From Methylovulum sp. (lineage in GTDB: Bacteria > Pseudomonadota > Gammaproteobacteria > Methylococcales > Methylomonadaceae), in assembly GCA_016919605.1 (NCBI GenBank), contig JACXTQ010000187.1:1-5636 (forward strand): a DNA stretch of 5,636 nucleotides. The letters are read 5' to 3'. Under the pieces are notes generated by a model. It worked only from the letters and a program-made list of their open reading frames with translations. It was not told the DNA's origin and searched no databases. Both the position numbers and the translations under genes were made by a program. Below are positions 1 through 5,373 of the stretch, piece by piece (positions within the stretch are counted from its first letter, which is position 1; every line of letters begins with the position of its first letter).

Positions 1-293
1 GGGCAATGCTGGGCAAAAAAACGCATGTATTTGAGATTGCTCGACGACCAGCCGTGCATATCGGGGAAAGCATCTTTCAAGTCGTGCGCCAAACGGTCAA
101 TAACCTTGCTGCCCCAGCCTTGTTTGGCTTGGCGGCTGACTATCTCGCCGCCGATTTGCCGATACAGGTTGATGAGTTCGGCATTGACCGCAAAAGCGGC
201 GCGTTGGCGAGCTTGGGCAATTTGGCTTTTTAATTGCGCCAGCCAGTCAGCATAGCCCTTGGGCAAGCCTAAGGCATTATTCTCAGAACTCAT
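1..293 (-). CDS. DUF1016/YhcG-family protein, N-terminal part (runs off window)
   Basis: The first 97 codons of a gene that continues past base 1. The visible protein starts MSSENNALGLPKGYADWLAQ and contains AVNAELINLYRQIGGEI, then GWGSKVIDRLAHDLKDAF and GWSSSNLKYMRFFAQ. This order (helix with ARQRAAFAVN, LYxxIG, LxxDLxxxFP, SxxNLxYMRxF) is the N-terminal domain of the DUF1016/YhcG family, whose C-terminal half is a PD-(D/E)XK nuclease-like domain; that half is outside the window. The start ATG (293-291) lies inside the last codons of hsdM, an 11-base overlap with its TGA, and AGGGAG sits about 8 bases upstream, so translation is probably coupled to hsdM. Such genes commonly sit between hsdM and hsdS in type I restriction-modification loci, so hsdS and hsdR are expected further left. 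No stop or frameshift is seen in the visible part. The family call is fairly secure; the function within the locus is not established here. Confidence 0.85.
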   Translation of the reverse strand, partial: MSSENNALGLPKGYADWLAQLKSQIAQARQRAAFAVNAELINLYRQIGGEIVSRQAKQGWGSKVIDRLAHDLKDAFPDMHGWSSSNLKYMRFFAQHC

Positions 294-1850
294 AACCTAA
301 GCTCCCTAATTTCTGGCGTATCAGTTGATCCAATTCCGCGCCCTTTGCCATTTGTTCGCCCAGTTTTTCGGTGAGCTTTTGCATTTTGTCGGCAAAGGCT
401 TCGTCATCGTCTTCAACGGCTTCTGCACCGACGTAACGGCCTGGGGTTAGCACATGCCCGTGTTCGGCGATTTCTGCCAAGGTGACGCTGCGGCAAAATC
501 CGGCAATGTCGGTGTAAGCTTCACCTGTGGTGCGTCGCCACGCCATGCGGCGACGGTGTTGGCGATGCGTTCGATCACTTCGTCGGTAAATTCGCATTGC
601 ACACGGCTAATCATGCTGCCGAGTTTGCGGGCATCGATAAACAGCACTTCACCTAGTCGGGTGCGTTTTTCTTTGACGAGAAACCACAAGCAAGCGGGGA
701 TTTGAGTGTTGAAAAACAGTTGTCCGGGCAAAGCGATCATGACTTCGACTTTGTCGGCATCGACCATGGCGCGGCGGATGTCGCCTTCGCTGTTTTGGCT
801 GGAACTCATCGAACCATTGGCAAGGACGATGCCAGCACGGCCCGTGGGTTTGAGGTGGTGGAGCATGTGTTGCAGCCAAGCGTAGTTGGCGTTGCCTTGG
901 GGTGGTGTGCCGTATACCCAGCGCGGGTCGCCTTCCAAGCTGCCGTGCCACCAGTTGGAAATATTGAAGGGTGGCCCAGCCAGAATGAAGTCGGCTTGTA
1001 AATTTGGATGCTGATTATGTATGAAGGTATCGGCTGGTTCCTTGCCTAAATTAAAATCAATTCCATGAATTGATAAATTCATTGCCGCCAATCGCCACGT
1101 CGTTGGATTAGCGTCTTGTCCGTATATTGATAGGTCTCCCTTCTTGCCGTTGTGAGAGATTGAATAAATATTCGATAACACAAAGATGCTGCCTACATCA
1201 CAGCAAGGGTCATAGACTTTGCCTTGAATAGGCGCGAGTACCGATACAAGTAACCAATCGACACTTCTCGGTGTGTGGTCGTCACCGCCGCGTTTGCCTT
1301 CGGCACTGGCGAACTGGCCTAAAAAGTATTCGTACACTTGACCTAGCAAATCACGGGCGTGGTTTTTGGCGGTGTCAGCGGATTCACCAAAGCCGATTTG
1401 CGAGACTAGGTCAACCAATTCACCCAGTTTGCCATCAGGCAATTGCACCCGTGCATAACGTTTGTCGAGGATGCCTTTTAGTTTGGGATTTTCGGTTTCA
1501 ATCAGCGACAACGCGTCATCGATGCGTTTGCCGATGTCGGCTTGCTTAGCTTGGGCGCGTAGGCTTTCCCAGCGCGCGGCTTCGGGCACCCAGAACACGT
1601 TGACTTCTTTGTAATAGTCGCGGTCTTCGAGTTCGGCGTTAATTAAGTCAGCGTCGGCATCGTCCAGATAATAATCGTCTTGGCTGTCGGCAAATTTGCG
1701 CGTGAGTTCGGCGCGGCGGGTTTGGAAGGTATCGGAGATGTATTTGACGAAGATCAGGCCAAGGACGATGTGTTTGTATTCGGCGGCGTCCATATTGGCA
1801 CGGAGTTTGTCGGCGGTTGCCCACAAGGTTTTCTTGATGTCTTCGATCAT
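283..1850 (-). pseudogene. hsdM: Type I restriction-modification methyltransferase subunit HsdM, frameshifted
   Basis: HsdM normally methylates adenine N6 using SAM, in complex with HsdS. The ATG at 1850 opens an N-terminal helical domain (MIEDIKKTLWATADKLRANM), followed by the methyltransferase domain (about residues 185-400, including YGQDANPTTWRLA and ANYAWLQHMLHHLKPTGRAG) and the C-terminal GHVLTPGRYVGA box. After codon 439 (AAWRGD) the frame is lost: the starting frame ends at 447, while the family sequence (TTGEAYTDIAGFC, then GHVLTPGRY to GYEF) continues in the neighbouring frame to the TGA at 285-283. One missing base near 531-532 explains this; adding it gives about 522 residues, a normal HsdM length. 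Key sites are altered as well: motif I reads DPCCDVGS (214-221) for the usual DPCCGSGG, catalytic motif IV reads GPPF (292-295) for NPPF, and the usual FYTP reads DHTP (191-194). No good Shine-Dalgarno is seen before the ATG. Identity is certain; methylation activity is very unlikely. Confidence 0.93.
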
Positions 1851-1983
1851 GCGTTGTTTGCTAAAAAAGTTGGATTTCCTATAGCGGCTACTATATCACT
1901 TCCTTGGATTCGGCTGGGAAAAAGGGTGTAGGGAGGTATTTATTACGTTTAGGGAGTCGCGAAAGCATACGATATACAAAGGT

Positions 1984-2262
1984 TTAAAGCGGATTTTCTG
2001 CATTGGTTACAATAGGGCCAACCAGTTTGCGGTTATCTTCCCGATGACGCACCATATCTTTATTGTCAACCCGCTCATAAATGGCCTCAACCGGCAACAC
2101 CAGTCCAATCGATTCAAAGGTGACATCATCACCCAAAAAATAGGTGCAAGGAAACCAGCCCTGGCCTTTACGCAAGACCTCACTTGGACAATATTCTGTT
2201 CCACCACCACATATTCCTGTCGATTGCTCCTAATAGTTGCCGCCTGATGATGAAGAATGCCG
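1984..2262 (-). pseudogene. Uma2-family (DUF820) endonuclease remnant, C-terminal part
   Basis: Two minus-strand frames join into one recognisable C-terminus. The upstream frame reads QEYVVVEQNIVQV; one missing base near 2188 then gives EVLRKGQGWFPCTYFLGDD, followed by VTFESIGLVLPVEAIYERVD. This matches the end of Uma2 proteins: strand QEYVLV, strand VEVYRR, GW, TY, GD, ESLGLELPLxxIYExV. Further upstream, FFIIRRQLL near 2230-2250 resembles the KFxxYRxL segment before QEYV but is in yet another frame, so a second shift is likely. The N-terminal half of the family, with most of its PD-(D/E)XK-type catalytic residues, is not found. A tail of about 20 residues follows IYERV and ends at 1984. No start codon or ribosome binding site belongs to it. 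It is a non-functional relic, same strand as hsdM and about 130 bases upstream of it. The family call rests on pattern memory only. Confidence 0.62.
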
Positions 2263-2334
2263 AAAAATATTATTGGCGGAGTTGTTAACAGCCCCGTCAG
2301 TGGTGGAATTCGACAACCTGACTACTGAATCATA

Positions 2335-2678
2335 CCCCACAAATATTCGTGCCTGGATTTGTGCAGGGCGGCCAAAAACCGAATGCAAAACCATCGCCAC
2401 TTTATGAGTGGTCAGACCTGTGCCGTCAGCTGTTACTTTGGTTGGGCTTAGCTGATCCTGCGGCTTGTATATTTGAATCCATCAATGCAGACTCCGATCG
2501 CGAACAGCTTGGCATTATACTGCTTAGTTGGCGTGATAGATTTGGCAATGAAGCGGTATTAATCCGGGACGCATTGAAACGCATCAGTTTTGATGACGAG
2601 CTATGGGGGTTCATTCGGGACATTGCTAGGGACGAGTCAAGCGGTGGATCAGTAAAATGGAAGGCGCAGGTATTGTAG
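2335..2678 (+). pseudogene. Primase/helicase C-terminal fragment, frameshifted
   Basis: A plus-strand relic read in two frames. The first gives IRAWICAGRPK up to a TGA at 2405-2407; one surplus base in the TTT at 2401-2403 moves to the second frame, which continues YEWSDLCRQLLLWLGLADPA and then LLSWRDRFGNEAVLIRDAL to a TAG at 2676-2678. The joined order, RAxxxAGRP then WSxLxRxxLxWLGxADP then a helical LxxWxxxFG segment, is the C-terminal region of large primase/helicase proteins of phages, plasmids and integrative elements. The zinc-finger, TOPRIM and ATPase parts are absent. The final residues (GGSVKWKAQVL) do not look like the usual end, so a further frame change may exist near 2640. The GTG at 2349 that opens the longer frame has no convincing ribosome binding site. 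Its strand matches the intact primase at the right edge, so it may be a leftover of a related earlier element. Confidence 0.65.
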
Positions 2679-2825
2679 GTTTTGCAGGTTTCTAAATTAA
2701 CTATTCAAGAAAGTGTCAAATCTGCAATTGGGAAAGCTAGAAAATAACGGGGCGCGTAACTACGGTCAATTGTTTACTGGCAAGGCAGAAAAGTTGCCCT
2801 GGGGTTGCCCGGAAAACTAACAGGC

Positions 2826-2858
2826 AAAAAAAAGGCTTAGATTTTACTCTAAGCCTTT
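2826..2858 (-). terminator. Intrinsic terminator downstream of tRNA-Asn 3' end
   Basis: A perfect 11-bp stem (AAAGGCTTAGA at 2831-2841 with TCTAAGCCTTT at 2848-2858) closes a six-base loop. On the minus strand it is followed by an eight-base T run (2833-2826). It begins eight bases beyond the encoded CCA of the tRNA-Asn fragment, where a tRNA transcript would end. This suggests that the DNA left of the att copy is the original downstream flank of the tRNA gene. Confidence 0.88.
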
Positions 2859-2866
2859 GGTTTACT

Positions 2867-2913
2867 TGGCTCCCCCGGACGGGCTCGAACCGCCGACCTA
2901 GTGATTAACAGTC
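2867..2913 (-). other. att site: 3' portion of tRNA-Asn(GTT)
   Basis: On the minus strand this reads, in order, the anticodon loop CTGTTAA (2911-2905, anticodon GTT at 2909-2907), the variable region AGGTC, a T arm of GGCGG, TTCGAGC and CCGTC whose stem pairs (one G-T), the acceptor 3' strand CGGGGGA, discriminator G as expected for tRNA-Asn, and an encoded CCA. The 5' side of the anticodon stem pairs for only two positions, and the bases beyond it (2914-2960) contain no D arm and no acceptor 5' strand. It is therefore a tRNA 3' fragment, not a gene. Adjacent to a tyrosine recombinase, this is the standard signature of integration into a tRNA 3' end, with identity starting in the anticodon loop. 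Confidence 0.92.
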
Positions 2914-2936
2914 TAATGAAGTCAAAAAACCACCAC

Positions 2937-2996
2937 AAACCACAATAACGCATAACAATTAAATCAATGAGTTATTAAGATTCGTTATTGTCGTTT
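2937..2996. repeat. 14-bp inverted repeat beside att (candidate recombinase or Xis site)
   Basis: AAACcACAATAACG at 2937-2950 is repeated in inverse orientation at 2983-2996 (AAACgACAATAACG on the minus strand), with 13 of 14 positions identical and 32 bases between. It lies 24 bases from the tRNA fragment and before the recombinase gene, where arm-type binding sites of tyrosine recombinases are usually found. The binding protein is inferred. Confidence 0.55.
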
Positions 2997-3012
2997 ACTG
3001 CCATTTATTGCC
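2994..3012. repeat. Direct repeat TTTAyTGCC, 10-bp phase
   Basis: TTTACTGCC (2994-3002) and TTTATTGCC (3004-3012) differ at one base and are spaced by 10 bp, one helical turn. The pair overlaps the right arm of the preceding inverted repeat. Such phased pairs are typical protein-binding sites. Possible recombinase arm site or excisionase site. Confidence 0.4.
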
Positions 3013-3028
3013 TGTTTTTGTAGCCAAC

Positions 3029-3048
3029 TGCGACAAAATTGCGACAAA
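3029..3048. repeat. Direct repeat TGCGACAAA, 11-bp phase
   Basis: Two identical copies of TGCGACAAA at 3029-3037 and 3040-3048, with an 11-bp period. The second copy ends five bases before a TATAAT at 3053-3058, so a protein bound here could control that promoter as well as recombination. Confidence 0.45.
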
Positions 3049-3058
3049 GAATTATAAT
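3030..3058 (+). promoter_or_regulatory. Possible promoter for leader RNA and recombinase
   Basis: A perfect -10 hexamer TATAAT lies at 3053-3058. At 17 bp upstream only a weak -35 (TGCGAC, 3030-3035) is present, inside the direct repeat. Transcription would begin near 3065, just before the structured leader and about 125 bases before the recombinase ATG. The -10 is clear; the assignment as a promoter is tentative. Confidence 0.35.
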
Positions 3059-3071
3059 AAAAGCCTATAAA

Positions 3072-3140
3072 AAATACGGGCTTGAGGGTGCTACCAACAC
3101 CGACAAGCCCTAACCGAAACTTAACGGGAAGGGTTAAGCG
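3072..3140 (+). ncRNA. Structured leader resembling C4-type phage antisense RNA
   Basis: A long hairpin pairs GGGCTTG (3078-3084) with CAAGCCC (3104-3110). Inside it, GGTG (3087-3090) pairs with CACC (3098-3101) around the loop CTACCAA. A second hairpin follows: CTTAAC (3120-3125) with GTTAAG (3133-3138). The core GAGGGTGCTACCAACACC followed by CCCTAACC recalls from memory the C4 antisense RNA family first known in phages P1 and P7, where it silences an antirepressor by base pairing. The codons through this stretch stay open into the recombinase frame but encode no recombinase domain, so the conservation is more likely at RNA level. Alternatively, the first hairpin is a minus-strand terminator: six T residues follow it on that strand after three bases. 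Confidence 0.4.
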
Positions 3141-3189
3141 TGGCTGGCTTGATTATATCAAACGCCATTGCTCCCTATGGAGTAATTAC

Positions 3190-4257
3190 ATGGCAACCAT
3201 CAAAGAACGCACCGCTAAAGACGGTACACCCCGCTATACGGCTGAGATTCGCTTAAAAGGTTATCCGGCACAGACGGCGACCTTTAAACGTAAGACCGAT
3301 GCTAAAAAATGGATTCAAGATACCGAGTCGGCAATCAGGGAAGGACGGCACTTTAAAACATCCGAAGCCAAAAAACACACCTTGGCTGATTTAGCGGACA
3401 GGTATATCAAAGACGTTTTACCAAAAAAGCCTAAACAAGCTGTTAGACAAAAACAGCAGATGGAATGGTGGAAAGAACAGATCGGTGTTTATCTGTTATC
3501 TGATGTGACACCCGCTTTAATCGGTCAATGCCGCGATGAATTAGCCACTGGCATAACATGCCGTGGCACACAGCGAAGCCCTGCAACCGTAGTTCGTTAC
3601 ATGGCGGCGTTAAGCAGTGCGTTTACTGAGGCGGTAAAGGAATGGGGGTGGCTGGAAGATTCACCTATGCGTAAAGTCACAAAACCCACTGAATCAGACG
3701 GGCGTGTGCGTTTTTTGGATGATGACGAACGCGCCAGATTATTGGCCGCTTGCCAAGCTTCCAGCAACAAACAGCTTTACCTATGCGTGATATTGGCCTT
3801 ATCCACCGGAATGAGGCAAGCCGAACTCATGGGCTTGAAATGGCAGGACGTGAGCCTTAAAGACGGATTCATCATCCTACACAAAACCAAGAACGGCACA
3901 CGGCGGCGCGTACCCTTATCAGGGCATGGGCTAGAGCTGTTACGCGAATATGGCAAAGTCAGGCGGTTAGATACACAGCTATTGTTCCCAAGCAATATAG
4001 ACCCACTTAAGCCGTTGGATTTACGAACCCCTTGGGAAACAACGCTAAAACGTGCCGAAATAGAGGATTTTCATTGGCATGACCTACGCCATTGCACCGC
4101 GTCTTATCTAGCCATGAACGGCGCGAGCTTGGCTGAAATAGCGGAAGTGTTGGGGCATAAAACTCTTGCTATGGTGAAGCGTTACGCGCATTTGTCGGAC
4201 GGGCATGTAAGCAATGTGGTTGCCTCAATGAACGCCAAAATATTCGGGGGTGTTTGA
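3190..4257 (+). CDS. int: Tyrosine recombinase (phage-type integrase)
   Basis: Inserts and excises the element at the tRNA-Asn 3' end by strand exchange through a 3'-phosphotyrosine. The 355-residue protein has an N-terminal arm-binding-like domain (about 1-60, TPRYTAEIRLKGYPAQTATF), a SAM-like core-binding domain (about 62-165, TLADLADRYIKDVLPK to WGWLEDSPM), and a catalytic domain. Catalytic residues are visible: R209 (STGMRQAEL), K234 (LHKTKNG), H297 and R300 (HDLRH), H323 (LGHKTL) and nucleophile Y332 (KRYAHL). The set is complete, so an active enzyme is expected. An in-frame TTG at 3082 would add 36 residues without domain resemblance; the ATG at 3190 is preferred because GGAG lies seven bases upstream and it begins MATIKER, a usual integrase N-terminus. 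Its stop overlaps the next start, and the att copy is 277 bases upstream. Confidence 0.95.
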   Translation: MATIKERTAKDGTPRYTAEIRLKGYPAQTATFKRKTDAKKWIQDTESAIREGRHFKTSEAKKHTLADLADRYIKDVLPKKPKQAVRQKQQMEWWKEQIGVYLLSDVTPALIGQCRDELATGITCRGTQRSPATVVRYMAALSSAFTEAVKEWGWLEDSPMRKVTKPTESDGRVRFLDDDERARLLAACQASSNKQLYLCVILALSTGMRQAELMGLKWQDVSLKDGFIILHKTKNGTRRRVPLSGHGLELLREYGKVRRLDTQLLFPSNIDPLKPLDLRTPWETTLKRAEIEDFHWHDLRHCTASYLAMNGASLAEIAEVLGHKTLAMVKRYAHLSDGHVSNVVASMNAKIFGGV

Positions 4258-4919
4258 TGGCGGTAAGGACGTACCCAACAAGCCAACCATTCATTAACTA
4301 TGATGACTGGCTTAGCCGTGATCGCATTAGCCTTGATCAAGCCTTGTTACTATCAATTGGGGAAAATCCTAATGATATTAATTGGCACGATACAGAATTT
4401 TTATGCACAAGCATTGCAGGTGAAACGCCATTAATTTATGAATTACGCGACCAAGCCGAAGCATGGATTAACAACGGCACTTTAAACGCTGAACCCACAT
4501 TTGATAATGACGACATACAACAAGATTACTTGGTAAAACCATTTGATTTTTTTAGTTTGGCAGTGGCTTGCAAATGGCGAAGGTTGAACAAGTCCATTTA
4601 TAATTTTGTGAATCAGCACGAATCAATAGAAAACCAAGCGGATAGTAAACCGCCCAAGCCTCCCAAAGCTTCTAATGATTATGGAAAACCTAAGGAACGT
4701 CAAGATTACTTTCGTCCCATTTGGGAAAAATATAATAAGCCTCAGCGTAACAACATGATATGGAGCGAATTAAGGAAAAAGGCCGACCCTGAAGATAAGG
4801 TTATCGAAAGTGTGACGGGAAACGATGAGTTTGTATTCAAGTATCAGGATGGCAGCAAAGCACCATTAGCTAAAAAAGTATTTCAAAACGATATGTCGGA
4901 AATACGCAAACAAAAATAA
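4257..4919 (+). CDS. Unrecognised 220-residue protein, cotranscribed with integrase
   Basis: Not recognised beyond a short N-terminal pattern. The start ATG shares its A with the recombinase TGA (4255-4257), and GGGGG lies about six bases upstream, so it is probably translationally coupled; a TTG at 4254 is possible but less likely. Residues 17-45 (DDWLSRDRISLDQALLLSIG then NPNDINW) form a Trp-containing helical segment resembling the N-termini of hypothetical proteins in proteobacterial mobile elements. Residues 80-93 are acidic, 130-146 form a Pro- and Lys-rich linker (KPPKPPKASN), and the C-terminal 70 residues (IWEKYN, IWSELRKKA) are highly charged and may be a separate domain. No signal peptide, membrane segment or catalytic motif is seen. 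Base composition is more AT-rich than the recombinase. It could be a regulator or a cargo gene such as an anti-phage function, but nothing in the sequence decides this. Confidence 0.85.
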   Translation: MAVRTYPTSQPFINYDDWLSRDRISLDQALLLSIGENPNDINWHDTEFLCTSIAGETPLIYELRDQAEAWINNGTLNAEPTFDNDDIQQDYLVKPFDFFSLAVACKWRRLNKSIYNFVNQHESIENQADSKPPKPPKASNDYGKPKERQDYFRPIWEKYNKPQRNNMIWSELRKKADPEDKVIESVTGNDEFVFKYQDGSKAPLAKKVFQNDMSEIRKQK

Positions 4920-4968
4920 TTTCCCGCTAATTTCCCTGTTTCCCTATCAGGGAAAGCGGGGAAAATTT
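4920..4968. repeat. Nested palindrome of TTTCCC/GGGAAA units
   Basis: Begins right after the stop of the 220-residue gene. The inner stem TTTCCCT (4939-4945) and AGGGAAA (4949-4955) has an ATC loop. The outer arm TTTCCCGC (4920-4927) pairs with GCGGGGAAA (4956-4964) with one bulged G. A third TTTCCC (4931-4936) can compete for the same partner. On the plus strand the tail is AAAATTT, a weak terminator; on the minus strand a T-rich tract (ATTATTTTTG) follows. It may end or attenuate transcription between the recombinase operon and the primase operon, or bind a repressor. Confidence 0.6.
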
Positions 4969-4989
4969 CAGTGATTAAATAATCCCCAA

Positions 4990-5041
4990 GCCGCAAACCA
5001 CAAAAACTGGCGGCGATTCTTGTTAAACAATGAATTAGGGG
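4990..5041 (+). promoter_or_regulatory. Leader of the DNA-binding-protein/primase operon
   Basis: Contains a short inverted repeat GCCGC (4990-4994) and GCGGC (5010-5014), then a small palindrome TTGTT-A-AACAA (5020-5030) that could be an operator half-site pair, then AGGGG (5037-5041) as Shine-Dalgarno five bases before the ATG at 5047. No clear -35/-10 pair was found, so the promoter position is unknown. Confidence 0.35.
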
Positions 5042-5046
5042 AAAAC

Positions 5047-5373
5047 ATGAAAACTCAACAAAACGAATCAATCCAAACAGCGTGGATTTACTCCACCGTC
5101 AAGCAGTTTGCCGAACGCTACCCAGCCTTTACCGTTGGGGGCTTACGCCACCAAATATTTCACGAAGACACCAACGGGCTTAAGAAGTCTGGCGCGATTG
5201 TCCGCAATGGGCGTAAGGTATTGATAAACGAATCAAAATACTTTGCTTGGGTTGAATCCCAAAACAATTCCGCCCGTGAGCCGAAACAACCGCCAAAACC
5301 ATCAAATGTCGGCAAAACCGAACTCGCAAAAATGAGGTCGATACTTACGGAAGGCGGCAATGTCAAAAATTGA
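5047..5373 (+). CDS. Small putative DNA-binding (excisionase-like) protein
   Basis: A 108-residue protein. Residues 13-72 (WIYSTVKQFAERYPAFTVGG, then LRHQIFHEDTNGL, then GAIVRNGRKVLINESKYFAW) follow a pattern common in small proteins of integrative elements: a helix with VKQFAE, a second helix LRxxIF, then an R-GRKVLI wing and a final FxxW helix. This resembles the winged helix-turn-helix fold of AlpA/excisionase-type proteins, which bind DNA to control recombination direction or element genes; that role is inferred. The tail (76-108) is Pro- and Lys-rich and probably flexible. The ATG at 5047 is chosen over an in-frame TTG at 5020 because AGGGG is well placed before it and the extra nine residues lie over a palindrome. 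The stop overlaps the primase start by 14 bases, so the two are in one operon. Confidence 0.82.
   Translation: MKTQQNESIQTAWIYSTVKQFAERYPAFTVGGLRHQIFHEDTNGLKKSGAIVRNGRKVLINESKYFAWVESQNNSAREPKQPPKPSNVGKTELAKMRSILTEGGNVKN

Noticed and set aside
6..255. Plus-strand open frames at the left edge
   Set aside because: They are antisense to the recognisable DUF1016 coding sequence.
649..1001. Open frames overlapping hsdM on both strands (around 649-951, 702-1001, 1271-1549, 1680-1931)
   Set aside because: They are shadows of the clearly coding hsdM frame and show no family resemblance.
2007..2210. Separate small minus-strand gene beginning MVVEQN
   Set aside because: It is the upstream frame of the Uma2 relic; after the shift point near 2188 the family sequence continues in the other frame.
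2349..2678. A genuine 109-residue gene starting at GTG 2349
   Set aside because: Related sequence (RAWICAGRPK) lies upstream in another frame, and the product begins mid-domain without a ribosome binding site; it is a relic.
2867..2960. A complete tRNA-Asn gene
   Set aside because: Beyond the anticodon loop there is no D arm and no 5' acceptor strand, and the anticodon stem pairs at only two positions.
2931..3048. CRISPR array or plasmid iterons
   Set aside because: Only two copies of each short repeat with no uniform spacers; recombinase-type binding sites fit better.
3082..3189. In-frame TTG start giving the integrase 36 extra N-terminal residues
   Set aside because: The extension overlaps a strong RNA hairpin, has no integrase-like sequence, and the ATG at 3190 has a proper ribosome binding site.
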